Part shown: in pieces, positions 48,353 through 56,882 of the stretch
Layout of the letters: every line of letters starts with the position of its first letter
Numbering within the stretch: the first letter of the stretch is position 1
Origin: Dictyobacter kobayashii
GTDB taxonomy: Bacteria > Chloroflexota > Ktedonobacteria > Ktedonobacterales > Ktedonobacteraceae
Assembly (NCBI RefSeq): GCF_003967555.1
Contig: NZ_BIFS01000001.1
Location: 248,001-312,000 of the forward strand
Length of the DNA: 64,000 bases
Reading direction: 5' to 3'
Made by a program: the position numbers and the translations under genes
Notes under the pieces: model-generated
Database searches by the model: none
What the model was told of the DNA's origin: nothing
Seen by the model: only the letters and a program-made list of their open reading frames with translations

Positions 48353-49258
48353 CTAATAGACCACTTCTGCCAGCTTTACAAGTAGCCAGGTCGCGCTATA
48401 GTAGAGGGCGGCCAGACATGCCAGGATGATGACAGTAGCAAACATAAAGGCCATGTTGTATTGGTGCAGCGCCATCTGAATCAAAGCACCCAGACCGCGA
48501 TCGGGGCTACAGAAGAACTCTCCGACCAGCGCGCCAGTGATAGAGAGTGTGAGGCCGGTGCGCACGGCTGCCAGGACAGCGGGTAGGGCTAGCGGGAACT
48601 CGATATGCGCCAGCAAAGAGAGACCGGAGGCTCCTTCTAACCGGGCGGCATCTAATAATTCACGCTCAATGGTCTGGACACCAAACACAGTGTTGATAAC
48701 CATCGGAAAGAGCACTATCAACATACAGATGATCATTACTGGCAGCGATCCGATCCCAAACCAGAGAAACAGGAAAGGGGCCAGGACGATTGACGGGATC
48801 GCCTGTCCAGCCGATAGATACGGCTGCAACATATTAGCCAGGAAGCGTGATTTGGCGACTCCATAACCCAGTGGCAGCGCTATGATTACACCCAGCAAAA
48901 AGCCTAGCAGGCTCTCTTGCACGGTGATAAGAATATGCTCCCAGTACAAGCCAGAGGTTAATCCATCAACCAGGCTGGCAAACACATCATTTGGAGGAGG
49001 TAGGATAAAAGCATTGATGCGCCCGGTTGCTGTGGCCACATACCAGGCCAGCAAGATCAACGCACCTAATACAAAGGGTGGTAAAAGATTCCAGATCGTG
49101 TTAAATTTTTTCCAGGCCGACCTTGCATTCTTCCTACTCGATGTGGAAGATCCTGCATGGCGATTTTTGCGCACATCCAATTGCGCGCCATCAGTTCTTG
49201 AGGTTGTGGCACTCATAAGAATTGACATCCCTCGGTTCTTAGCTAATACTGGCGTCAA
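48353..49258 (-). CDS. ribX: Riboflavin-type ABC transporter permease
   Basis: A 301-residue binding-protein-dependent permease of the SsuC/TauC/ThiX class, with a long cytoplasmic N-terminus rich in Ser/Arg and six helices (for example VLGALILLAWYVATATG). The EAA loop is ELLDAARLEGASGLSLLAHIEFPLALPA. It is the first gene behind the FMN riboswitch and ribY follows 106 bases later. Substrate assignment rests on the riboswitch; without it thiamine precursor or sulfonate would be equally possible. The ATPase is not encoded here. The start may be internal, since the first 18 residues are weakly supported. Confidence 0.82.
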   Translation of the reverse strand: MTPVLAKNRGMSILMSATTSRTDGAQLDVRKNRHAGSSTSSRKNARSAWKKFNTIWNLLPPFVLGALILLAWYVATATGRINAFILPPPNDVFASLVDGLTSGLYWEHILITVQESLLGFLLGVIIALPLGYGVAKSRFLANMLQPYLSAGQAIPSIVLAPFLFLWFGIGSLPVMIICMLIVLFPMVINTVFGVQTIERELLDAARLEGASGLSLLAHIEFPLALPAVLAAVRTGLTLSITGALVGEFFCSPDRGLGALIQMALHQYNMAFMFATVIILACLAALYYSATWLLVKLAEVVY

Positions 49259-49418
49259 CTCACGGTAAAAACAAAAGAGTGTGACGACAATTCAACTAAC
49301 CCAGGGGGGAATATAAGGGAGATGTGATTAAACCATCTTGAGGTGTGGATATATGAAAACACCCCGCTCGCCACTGGCACACATACGTGCACGCATGACG
49401 ATGGTTCACATTATAACC

Positions 49419-49573
49419 TTCTCCCATCCGGACTATACCGTCGGCTTCGGCTTCTCACCGAATCTGTCCAGCATTAATTAAGAAGCAATCAATGGCAGAC
49501 TCGCGGGCTCAACCCAGCTTTATACGCTGTGCCATACCGCCGGTAGGGAATTTCACCCTGCCCCGAAGGTCTT
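49419..49573 (-). ncRNA. FMN riboswitch (RFN element)
   Basis: On the minus strand the conserved blocks run in order: CTTCGGGGCAGGGTGAAATTCCC, ACCGGCGGT, AGCCCGCGAG, GATTCGGTGAGAAGCCGAAGCCGACGGT and AGTCCGGATGGGAGAAGG (in part). These are the hallmark segments of the FMN aptamer. It precedes ribX, so the transporter should be shut off when FMN is plentiful. About 160 bases separate the aptamer from the ribX ATG, room for an expression platform. Confidence 0.95.
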
Positions 49574-49583
49574 ATTTGTAGTT

Positions 49584-49613
49584 ATTATGCCATATGCAAG
49601 TCTAAATATGCAA
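49584..49613 (-). promoter_or_regulatory. Promoter of the FMN riboswitch transcript
   Basis: On the minus strand TTGCAT (49608-49613) and CATAAT (49584-49589) with an 18-base spacer, directly upstream of the aptamer. Confidence 0.55.
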
Positions 49614-49627
49614 GTGCTTACGCTCTA

Positions 49628-50359
49628 CTAACGGTTTTCGACGCGATGAAATTCTTCGGCGTAAGCATAGCCGTACTTCTGGCCCGTCTGCGCATTGAGT
49701 TCGCGTAGGAATTTTTCGAGCTCGGCGAAACCTTCTCCAACCTGGCTGGCATGCGCCCGTAGTGCGGCAAGTTTAATATCAATAGTTGAAGAAATATCGA
49801 TACTATGATTCTGAACCGGTGCTCCAGTAATATAAACTTCTGAGACTTTATGTGGCCGTAGTCCTTCGTCCAGCAATTCAGGAAAATCCCAGGGATTTTG
49901 GGAGGCGGGATAGACTGCGGCGAGTGCGGCCTCACCCGCTGCCAGGTGATCGGGATGGTAGCGTGGGATGATTAATTCGGGGGTCCAGCTACGCTCTGGT
50001 GACTGGCAGATAACTCGTGAAGGACAATAGGTACGCAATTGACGTACAATAGAACGACGCAAATCCAGACCAGGTTGCAAACAACCATCTGGATATCCCA
50101 GGAAGATTACGTCCTTGATGCCTAGAATGTTAGCTGCGGCCCGCTGCTCTTCCATCCTTGTCTGACTTACCCGGCGTCGCGCCTCGGCGCTAACGTCGGT
50201 CGCCGCATCGGGTCCACCACCACTGGCATCGGTACAGATGACATAATAAACATCCCAGCCCTCACGCGCCCAGAGCGCCGCTGCACCCGCACTATCAAAC
50301 TCGGCATCATCCGGATGAGCGACTACAACCATCGCTACTTTGTTCTGTTCATCCTGCAT
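49628..50359 (-). CDS. PIG-L family N-deacetylase
   Basis: A zinc-dependent N-acetylglucosamine-type deacetylase (LmbE/MshB/BshB superfamily). VVAHPDDAEFDSAGAAALW gives the zinc-binding AHPDD motif and YVICTDASGGG the next conserved strand. Later come IPRYHPDHLAAGEAALAAV with the third histidine ligand. About 243 residues from the ATG at 50359; the longer TTG frame to 50389 is less likely. Members act in mycothiol, bacillithiol or natural-product synthesis. No partner gene is nearby, so the substrate stays open. The riboswitch promoter begins just after its stop. Confidence 0.88.
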   Translation of the reverse strand: MQDEQNKVAMVVVAHPDDAEFDSAGAAALWAREGWDVYYVICTDASGGGPDAATDVSAEARRRVSQTRMEEQRAAANILGIKDVIFLGYPDGCLQPGLDLRRSIVRQLRTYCPSRVICQSPERSWTPELIIPRYHPDHLAAGEAALAAVYPASQNPWDFPELLDEGLRPHKVSEVYITGAPVQNHSIDISSTIDIKLAALRAHASQVGEGFAELEKFLRELNAQTGQKYGYAYAEEFHRVENR

Positions 50360-50539
50360 TACTAGCTTCTTTCTATCGTTGTCAAACAATCAATCCTCTG
50401 CCCACATCACTCACTAATCAAGATAAAAGATATGAGCGCTCCTTGCGCATGCTTCTTCTCTCCTCACACGAAAAACAATCCTTCTACATTCAAACTCGGT
50501 GAGGAATGATGCATCTACAAGGAACGCTCATACTATCAG

Positions 50540-50920
50540 TTAATCATCATTGTTGGCAAGTACTAATAAAAGGCCGCCAATCACCGAGACGTTTTTTAAA
50601 AATTGCAGCTGCTGGGCAGATCGAGCAGCTGGCGTCTCTTCTTTCCAGAAGGGATGGCCTACAATTGTGGTGGCCGTTAACGAGCCCAGCAAAGCTGTCG
50701 CGGATAACTTCGGCAAGACGCCCGCTGCCAGCGCGGCTCCGGCCACGACCATTATCCCACCATTAGCGATGGTGGCCTGGCGTGGCTGTGGTAAGCCAGC
50801 GGCCTCTACCTTCTGCACACGACCACCTGGCTCCGCAAAAGCGCTCGCCCCACCAACAATAAAAATTGAACCCAGCAGTAGCTGCCCCAGAGTCTTAAAC
50901 ATATACTTACTCACAATCAT
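50540..50920 (-). CDS. DoxX-family membrane protein
   Basis: A 126-residue small membrane protein with about three to four helices: MFKTLGQLLLGSIFIVGGASAF, GGIMVVAGAALAAGVLP and FLKNVSVIGGLLLVLAN (in part). The pattern near LPKLSATALLGSLTATTIVGHPFW is characteristic of DoxX/SURF4-like proteins, associated with redox or thiol metabolism. Start uncertain: ATG at 50920 or at 50902 (MFKTLG), neither with a strong ribosome site. Confidence 0.78.
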   Translation of the reverse strand: MIVSKYMFKTLGQLLLGSIFIVGGASAFAEPGGRVQKVEAAGLPQPRQATIANGGIMVVAGAALAAGVLPKLSATALLGSLTATTIVGHPFWKEETPAARSAQQLQFLKNVSVIGGLLLVLANNDD

Positions 50921-51164
50921 TCATATCAAAAGGGACATTTCAATGTAAATACATTATATTCCCTATCAGACTGAACAGGTGCGCTTGCCTGCTCTACCTG
51001 TATAGCGTAGCCCCTATAGCAACAGTTTCATTCTCTGCTCCATTCCTACTTCCAGCGTGCCGTCCTCTTTCTTCACAGCACTAAAAAAACAGAGGGGAGC
51101 TTTTTTTGATGCTATATTTCCTTGCCTCGCCATCGCTCTATCCGTGATGGCCGGCATTTGTTGC

Positions 51165-51194
51165 TTGGCAGGACCTCTTCAGAAGGGATATAAT
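51165..51194 (+). promoter_or_regulatory. Promoter of the F420 cluster
   Basis: TTGGCA (51165-51170) and TATAAT (51189-51194), 18-base spacer. The leader would be only about 12 bases and includes the GAGGAGG ribosome site. Confidence 0.7.
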
Positions 51195-51212
51195 GTTTTC
51201 ACGAGGAGGCCT

Positions 51213-51980
51213 ATGAGCACAGAATTACGTATTATACCGATTACTGGTATTGGTGAGATCGACCCGGGCGTTGACCTGGGAGTTCTCATATATAAAGCAT
51301 TACAGCAACAGCAGTTAACGTTAGAGGCTGGCGATGTACTGGTGGTGACGCAAAAAATTGTTTCAAAAGCTGAGGGGCGTCTGGTCAATCTGGAAACGAT
51401 TGAGCCATCAGAGTTTGCGAAAGCCTTTGCGGAACGCAATGAGAAAGATGCACGCCATGTGGAGGTAGTGCTGCGCGAGAGTAAGCGTATCGCACGTATG
51501 GATCGTGGCGTGATGATTAGCGAGACTTATCACGGTTTTATCTGTGCCAACGCGGGCGTGGATGAGTCAAACGTCGAGGGGGGCGAGTTCCTGACATTGT
51601 TGCCAGTGGATTCAGATGTGTCGGCCCGCCAGATTCGGAGCCGTTTACAGGAATTACAGGGCGTAGAACAGCCGCTGGATGTGGCGGTGATTGTTTCTGA
51701 TACCTGGGGACGTGCCTGGCGCAATGGCCAGGTGAATATGGCTATTGGCGTTGCCGGCATGGAGGCCATGGCCGATTATCGAGGTCAGCACGATGCGTAT
51801 GGCTATGAGATGCGCGCCAGTATGATCGCGGTCGCCGATGAGCTAGCCTCCGCCGCTGAACTGGTCATGGGCAAAGTTGATCGGGTCCCGGTTGCACTGA
51901 TCCGTGGCTATCACTATATTCCGGCAACCGGAACTGTGCATACGTTGACACGTGATAGTGCCACGGATATGTTCCGCTAG
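51213..51980 (+). CDS. cofE: Coenzyme F420-0:L-glutamate ligase
   Basis: Adds gamma-linked glutamates to F420-0 using GTP. About 255 residues. IPITGIGEIDPGVDLG opens the protein. LEAGDVLVVTQKIVSKAEGR carries the conserved lysine region. ICANAGVDESNVEGG, VIVSDTWGRAWRNGQVNMAIG and the metal-site DYRGQHDAYG segments are diagnostic. The start at 51213 is set by GAGGAGG 5 bases upstream and by the promoter at 51165-51194; the open frame further upstream is not coding. It lacks the C-terminal nitroreductase domain of mycobacterial FbiB, but such a protein is encoded immediately downstream. Confidence 0.95.
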   Translation: MSTELRIIPITGIGEIDPGVDLGVLIYKALQQQQLTLEAGDVLVVTQKIVSKAEGRLVNLETIEPSEFAKAFAERNEKDARHVEVVLRESKRIARMDRGVMISETYHGFICANAGVDESNVEGGEFLTLLPVDSDVSARQIRSRLQELQGVEQPLDVAVIVSDTWGRAWRNGQVNMAIGVAGMEAMADYRGQHDAYGYEMRASMIAVADELASAAELVMGKVDRVPVALIRGYHYIPATGTVHTLTRDSATDMFR

Positions 51981-52001
51981 TCAAACAGGCCAAAATATTT
52001 C

Positions 52002-52682
52002 ATGAAAGAAACCAATAGAACCGATGAGGGTGTGAGCGCATCACACGAGGATCGGCCCGCGACAGCACTTGAGCGGGTCACCGATCTGGCAACCCTAATG
52101 CGTAGTCGTCGTAGTGTTCGCCAGTATCAAGACCTTCCCGTGCCACGCGAAATGCTCCTGCAGATGCTTGAAGCCGCTCGCTGGGCTCCATCCCCACATG
52201 GACGCCAGCCCTGGCGCTTTGTGGTCCTGACACAGCCCGAACCCAAACTGCAACTGGCGGATGCCATGGGGGCAACCTGGCGTGAGAATCTGGAGATGGA
52301 TGGACAACCCGCTGAGATTGTCAATATTCGCCTGGAAAAATCATACCAGCGTATCCTTCGTGCGCCAGCTATGATCATTCCTTGCCTCTACCTGGAGGAT
52401 CTGGATCAATATCCCGATGCCCGGCGACAAGAGGATGAGAAGACGATGGCGGTCCAGAGCATCGGAGCGGCCATTCAGAATATGTTGTTGACCGCTTATG
52501 ATTTGGGCCTGGATACTGGCTGGATGTGCGCCCCACTGTTCTGTCCAGAAGTCGTTTGCGCGGCCCTCGAACTGGACCCAAGGCTTATCCCACAGGCGTT
52601 GATTACCGTCGGCTATGCGGCGGCCGATCCCAAACGACGCCCACGCCTGCCTTTAGATAGTTTAATAGTTCGCTTTGATTGA
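52002..52682 (+). CDS. Nitroreductase-fold FMN protein, FbiB C-terminal-domain-like
   Basis: A 226-residue flavin reductase. After a polar N-terminus come LMRSRRSVRQYQDLPV and AARWAPSPHGRQPWRFVVL, the FMN-binding hallmark, then QSIGAAIQNMLLTAYDLGLDTGWMC. The architecture equals the C-terminal half of mycobacterial FbiB, which reduces dehydro-F420-0 to F420-0. Its position between cofE and cofD supports that role and implies the phosphoenolpyruvate-derived dehydro-F420 route. The gene begins 21 bases after cofE and ends 11 bases before cofD. Confidence 0.88.
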   Translation: MKETNRTDEGVSASHEDRPATALERVTDLATLMRSRRSVRQYQDLPVPREMLLQMLEAARWAPSPHGRQPWRFVVLTQPEPKLQLADAMGATWRENLEMDGQPAEIVNIRLEKSYQRILRAPAMIIPCLYLEDLDQYPDARRQEDEKTMAVQSIGAAIQNMLLTAYDLGLDTGWMCAPLFCPEVVCAALELDPRLIPQALITVGYAAADPKRRPRLPLDSLIVRFD

Positions 52683-52693
52683 GGTAATGTAGT

Positions 52694-53626
52694 ATGATTG
52701 TTGTTCTAGCCGGTGGCGTTGGTGCTGCACGTTTCCTACAGGGCCTGGTGCAAGTAGTGCCGCAAGAAGAGATTACGGTCATTACAAATACTGGCGATGA
52801 TCGCGTCTTTTATGGATTGAACGTCTCGCCAGATACAGATATTGTGATGTATACTCTGGCCGGGATTGTCGATGAGAAAAATGGCTGGGGTATTCGCGAT
52901 GATACCTTCCATACGATGCGGCAATTGACCAGCTATGGTCACGAGGATTGGTTCGCGCTGGGCGATCGCGACCTGGCAACCCATATCCATCGCACGGCCC
53001 GCCTGCGTGAGGGCAAGACGCTGAGCGAGATCGCCGATGAGTTGCGCCAGCACTTTGACTTAAAACTGCGCATCTTGCCGATGAGCGATCAACCAATTGC
53101 TACCCATATCCAGACACCGGCAGGACTTTTTCATTTTGAGGAATACATGGTCCAGCGTCGGTGTTCTGATGAAGTGCAGGATGTTGTTTTTGTGGGGGCT
53201 AAAGATGCGAAGCCAGCGCCTGGTGTGTTGGAAGCACTTAAAACTGCGGATGCAATTCTGCTGGCGCCTAGTAATCCCATTGTCAGTATTGGCAGTATTT
53301 TGTCGGTGCCCGGCATCCATGATGTCCTGCACGAGGCTAGCGGCATGATTGTCGCGGTCAGCCCAATCGTTGGTGGCGCTCCCATTAAGGGGCCGGCCGA
53401 TAAGCTGATGCGCGGTCTGCATATGGATGTCTCCGCCGTTGGTGTGGCCCGGCACTATCGCGATTTCCTGGATGTCATGGTCATCGATAAACAGGATGCT
53501 CACCTGGCAAACGCCATCGAGGATCTCGGCATACCTACTTCTGTCACCAATACTATTATGAGTGACCCGGGAGCCAAAGCCGAACTTGCCCGCCATGTCC
53601 TACGCGCGGCCGGGCTAAATTATTAA
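52694..53626 (+). CDS. cofD: 2-phospho-L-lactate (or PEP) transferase of F420 synthesis
   Basis: Transfers the phospholactyl or enolpyruvyl-phosphate group from its guanylylated carrier to the deazaflavin Fo. 310 residues, opening MIVVLAGGVGAARFLQGL. ITNTGDDRVFYGLNVSPDTD, LGDRDLATHIHRT, ILLAPSNPIVSIGSIL and VAVSPIVGGAPIKGPADKLM are the diagnostic blocks. The GAGG ribosome site lies 8 bases upstream. Third gene of the cofE-reductase-cofD-cofC cluster. Confidence 0.96.
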   Translation: MIVVLAGGVGAARFLQGLVQVVPQEEITVITNTGDDRVFYGLNVSPDTDIVMYTLAGIVDEKNGWGIRDDTFHTMRQLTSYGHEDWFALGDRDLATHIHRTARLREGKTLSEIADELRQHFDLKLRILPMSDQPIATHIQTPAGLFHFEEYMVQRRCSDEVQDVVFVGAKDAKPAPGVLEALKTADAILLAPSNPIVSIGSILSVPGIHDVLHEASGMIVAVSPIVGGAPIKGPADKLMRGLHMDVSAVGVARHYRDFLDVMVIDKQDAHLANAIEDLGIPTSVTNTIMSDPGAKAELARHVLRAAGLNY

Positions 53627-53672
53627 ATTTTCGTGCCAGTAGAATGAACATTGCACAAATGAATGCGTAGTG

Positions 53673-53705
53673 GGAATGCTGGAGAGTCTCACCACTCTCC
53701 ATTCC
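53673..53705 (+). terminator. Hairpin between cofD and cofC
   Basis: GGAATG-CT-GGAGAGT pairs with ACTCTCC-ATTCC with a two-base bulge. T-rich sequence follows. It may attenuate read-through into cofC. Confidence 0.45.
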
Positions 53706-53791
53706 TGCTTTTCTGCGACTAGCACGGACGGATGCCTCGCGGAATGGCGAACGCACTCACATTAATCTGGTAAAAAATACAGGAAAAGCTT

Positions 53792-54416
53792 GTGAAATAT
53801 ACAGCACTTGTCCCGGTTAAATCGCTTGAAGCGGCCAAGAGCCGCCTCGCTGCCCACTTAACATCCGGACAGCGCGCCAATCTGATGCTGGATATGCTCC
53901 ATCATGTCTTGCAAACGCTCCAGGCAAGTCAGGCCTTCGACCATATCTCGGTCGTTAGCGCTGATGCGCGTGTGCTGCAACAAGCACGGAGTTGGGGTGC
54001 GCAGGCCCTGGCAGAAACACAAGCTGGCCATAATCCCGCCCTAACCGCTGCTGCTACCCATGAGCTTTTACACGGTGCCAGGGCCCTCTTAACAATATCA
54101 GCTGACCTGCCTCTACTGCAGGTGGCCGATATCCGTCAGGTCGTCGAAAAATCCAGGTACCATGATGTTGTCATCGCCACCTCACAGGATGGTTCGGGTA
54201 CCAATGCGCTGCTGACACGCCCTCCGCTGGTACTTCCCTACAGATTTGGTGTCAATAGCCGCTATCACCACCAGAATGAAGCCAGGCAGCGACAACTCAG
54301 TTGCACCGTTCATCAGCCTTGGCCTCTCTCTGGACATCGACACTATCGAGGACATCTCAGCTGTCGAACGCTACGACATGTCCACATTTACCACCTGCGG
54401 CCGCCTGGTCCCCTGA
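53792..54416 (+). CDS. cofC: 2-phospho-L-lactate/PEP guanylyltransferase, frame-interrupted
   Basis: Activates the three-carbon phospho-acid with GTP for CofD. A nucleotidyltransferase fold opening VPVKSLEAAKSRLA, with ISADLPLLQVADI carrying the metal aspartate, and ATSQDGSGTNALLTRPP. After YRFGVNS one extra C (54259-54260) shifts the frame. Removing it gives NSAITTRMKPGSDNSV and a C-terminus LSLDIDTIEDISAVERYD ending at the TGA at 54414. About 208 residues, normal for the family. GTG start with AGGAAAAG upstream. The residual frame continuing to 54436 is not meaningful. Confidence 0.92.
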
Positions 54417-54506
54417 CCCCCATAATTTTCATTTAAAAATCAGCAATGAACCAAAAGCAACAATCCATTATTATTGTTGCTTTTTCGGGCAAGAAGAAAA
54501 TAAGCG

Positions 54507-55322
54507 CTAGTGCGGACCAGACATGCCAAATTCGGTACCACACGGTCCTCCATCGGTGTTTTCGGCGATGGTCACTTCTTCGCCATTCATGGTCAGGATG
54601 GGGCGATACCAGAGCGACATACGCTCGGAGGAGCGACCAATGTAGTGACAGATAAATGAGCGGCGATAGCGGTCCCGGCTGGTGTTGGGCTGAGAGCCAT
54701 GTACCAGGCTGCCGTTAAAAAACAACACATCCCCTGGCTCCATATCAACTGGCACTGCCTCCAAACCAGCGGGAATGGGCACATAATCTTTGGTGAAAGA
54801 GACGGCTTGATCGGCCTCTTCAGGGCAGTAGATACCCATATTCTGCGTGCCTGGCACGACTTCCAGGCCACCATTCTCTCGATCTACTCGATCCAGGGCG
54901 ATCCAGGCAGCGATACAGGTTCCTGGTTCGACGCGCAAAAAGAAGTTATCCTGGTGCAGAGCCTGCCCACGTCCACCCGCAGGCTTAAAGTAGAGCATAC
55001 TCTGGGCAGCCAATGGCTCTTCACCGAAGAGATCTTCTAGAATGTTTCCCAGGCGCGGATCTAACAGGTAGCGCAAAGCCAGTTCGTTAAAACGATGTGG
55101 ATGCATAATGCGTGGATATTGCTTGAGTATGTCTCCATTTGCCTTCTCGGCTGAAACTGGCTCGAAGTAGCCGGGTATAGGTCCCTGCTCGTGCATGTGC
55201 ATAAAGTTGTTGATCAGGGCCTGGACTTCCGTAGGCGCGAGTAAGCCTCGCAAGACCAGATAACCATCCTGCTGAAAAGTCTGTATCTGGTCAGGTGCTA
55301 GATGTTCCATCGTCGTTGACAT
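54507..55322 (-). CDS. Phytanoyl-CoA dioxygenase (PhyH) family oxygenase
   Basis: A 271-residue Fe(II)/2-oxoglutarate-dependent hydroxylase. The double-stranded beta-helix carries LHQDNFFL (H-x-D iron ligands) near residues 140-147 and GSLVHGSQPNTS with the distal histidine. RYRRSFICHY holds the expected 2-oxoglutarate-binding arginine. The DGYLVLRGLLAPTEVQAL N-terminus is typical. Bacterial members hydroxylate small molecules or act in natural-product and phosphonate pathways; substrate unknown. AGGAG lies 9 bases before the ATG. It is divergent from an AraC-type regulator that probably controls it. Confidence 0.9.
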   Translation of the reverse strand: MSTTMEHLAPDQIQTFQQDGYLVLRGLLAPTEVQALINNFMHMHEQGPIPGYFEPVSAEKANGDILKQYPRIMHPHRFNELALRYLLDPRLGNILEDLFGEEPLAAQSMLYFKPAGGRGQALHQDNFFLRVEPGTCIAAWIALDRVDRENGGLEVVPGTQNMGIYCPEEADQAVSFTKDYVPIPAGLEAVPVDMEPGDVLFFNGSLVHGSQPNTSRDRYRRSFICHYIGRSSERMSLWYRPILTMNGEEVTIAENTDGGPCGTEFGMSGPH

Positions 55323-55440
55323 GTGTAACGGCTCCTATCCTCTTGTCGTAACACTATAACACATCAATTCTTTACGTTTAGAAATAGACCTTACAATATC
55401 TCTTTGCCTTTACTGTACTTAAAACAGACACAAAAAAGAA

Positions 55441-55469
55441 TGGACAAGGTGGTCAGGAACATGTACAAT
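55441..55469 (+). promoter_or_regulatory. Promoter of the AraC-family gene, apparently leaderless
   Basis: TGGACA (55441-55446) and TACAAT (55464-55469), 17-base spacer. Only 8 bases separate the -10 box from the ATG at 55478, so transcription should begin at or near the start codon. Confidence 0.6.
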
Positions 55470-55477
55470 CCTGCTAT

Positions 55478-56362
55478 ATGACGATGATAGAAACGGCATC
55501 ACCACCACCCGCAAGTCTGATTACAGGCTACTTTAAAGAGCACGATGACTATGCGGTCTACCGCCCACGGGGCTCAGGAAGCTGGTTAATTACCTATACA
55601 TTGGATGGGCTGGGATTGTACCGTCAGCCGGGCTTGCAATTAGAGGCTCGACCAGGCGATCTTATCTTGCTACAACCCGATGCGGTCCACGATTATTCGG
55701 TTCCAACCAACGGCTACTGGGAGTTCCTATGGGCCCATTTTCAACCCAGGGTGAGCTGGCTCTCCTGGTGGCAATTTCCAGTGTATGGGCGAGGACTTTT
55801 TTATGTCTCCCTGGCATCTGCTCCTATGCGCGAACGCTTACGCAGCACGTTCTTCAAACTGCACACAGATGCCAGTGATCCCTCAACTAGCCTGCCAGCA
55901 ACCTTCCATACGGGCAGCACACCTGTAGTTACAACGCCGATTGCTATGCTACAACGAGAGTTAACACTCAATGGGCTGGAAGAGATCTTATTGCTGGCTA
56001 CGCGCGAATCCACCCGGCAGGACAGACATAAACTGGATCCACGCATTCAGTCATTGCTGCAATTAATGGCAGAGGATCTTAAAACCCATTATGATCTTGA
56101 GACGCTGGCGAAAATCGTTTCCCTCTCACCCTCACGGCTGTCTCATCTCTTTAAACAGGAGACTGGCAATTCCTTGATCAATGTCTTAATTGCGTTGCGA
56201 CTCGATAAGGCCATCCGCCTGCTTGAGTTTAGCAACGATACGATTGCAGCTATTGCTGAAGATGTGGGCTTTAGCAGCCCCTTCTACTTTAGTCGGCAAT
56301 TTCACCAGCGTTTCGGTCAGAGTCCCAGCAAGTATCGCCAGGCCCTCGAACGTCGCTCCTAA
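55478..56362 (+). CDS. AraC-family transcriptional regulator
   Basis: 294 residues. The N-terminal half is a cupin-like ligand domain (LYRQPGLQLEARPGDLILLQPDAVHDY). The C-terminal 100 residues have two helix-turn-helix units: YDLETLAKIVSLSPSRLSHLFKQETG and AIAEDVGFSSPFYFSRQFHQRFGQSPSKYR (both in part), the classic AraC signature. No Shine-Dalgarno is present, consistent with leaderless translation. Divergence from the PhyH gene with 155 bases between suggests it regulates that oxygenase in response to a small molecule. Confidence 0.92.
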   Translation: MTMIETASPPPASLITGYFKEHDDYAVYRPRGSGSWLITYTLDGLGLYRQPGLQLEARPGDLILLQPDAVHDYSVPTNGYWEFLWAHFQPRVSWLSWWQFPVYGRGLFYVSLASAPMRERLRSTFFKLHTDASDPSTSLPATFHTGSTPVVTTPIAMLQRELTLNGLEEILLLATRESTRQDRHKLDPRIQSLLQLMAEDLKTHYDLETLAKIVSLSPSRLSHLFKQETGNSLINVLIALRLDKAIRLLEFSNDTIAAIAEDVGFSSPFYFSRQFHQRFGQSPSKYRQALERRS

Positions 56363-56882
56363 AATGCCATGGTTTTAATACAAACCGTACATGATGATGT
56401 GTATGGTTTGCACAAAAGCAAGCAGGCATGAAGCGGTGTAATGAGCAGCTATAATCCATATAGCATCTACCATCCGCTATGTTTACCTGTCATACACAAT
56501 GCTTTTTATACTCCTAGCATCCTTTTTATAACAATAAAAATCTAAATAATCTACTTTTATGTCTAGTCTGCACATCGGTTTGATCAAATACAGATCCCTC
56601 TGGCAAGGTCAACATTGTAAATCCTGACGGGAAGCTGAACATTATCCAGCACAAATTGTGCATTATGCACAATCCAGAGCCTGTAAGTTTCGGATAAACT
56701 GACTGTAGTATACTCCTCTATAACCGTCATATTATAAAGGCAGGCACGAACATTCTCGTGGGAGACGAGATTTACCAATTTTAATACTACATGTATTAAT
56801 CGCTTACGGCACTACCGGGCAATGCATGCCATCACTTCCTGCAATGATGCGAGGATACCATGTTAAGAGGAGAAATAGACAG
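56363..56882. other. Gene-free stretch upstream of glnA
   Basis: About 520 bases. A CAAACCGTACA/TGTATGGTTTG hairpin just after the AraC gene (about 56382-56412) may end that transcript. The palindrome at 56656-56672 is a candidate operator. No gene is visible, and no promoter could be placed with confidence. Confidence 0.5.
56656..56672. promoter_or_regulatory. Palindromic site upstream of glnA
   Basis: TTGTGCATTATGCACAA is a perfect 8-1-8 palindrome about 210 bases before the glnA start. A nitrogen regulator site is plausible; it does not match the Firmicute GlnR or actinobacterial GlnR boxes I know. Confidence 0.45.

Noticed and set aside
50550..50948. Plus-strand frame opposite the DoxX gene
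   Set aside because: The minus strand encodes a recognisable DoxX-type membrane protein. The plus frame is its shadow.
53060..53596. Antisense frame opposite cofD
   Set aside because: cofD is unambiguous on the plus strand. The antisense frame has no ribosome site.
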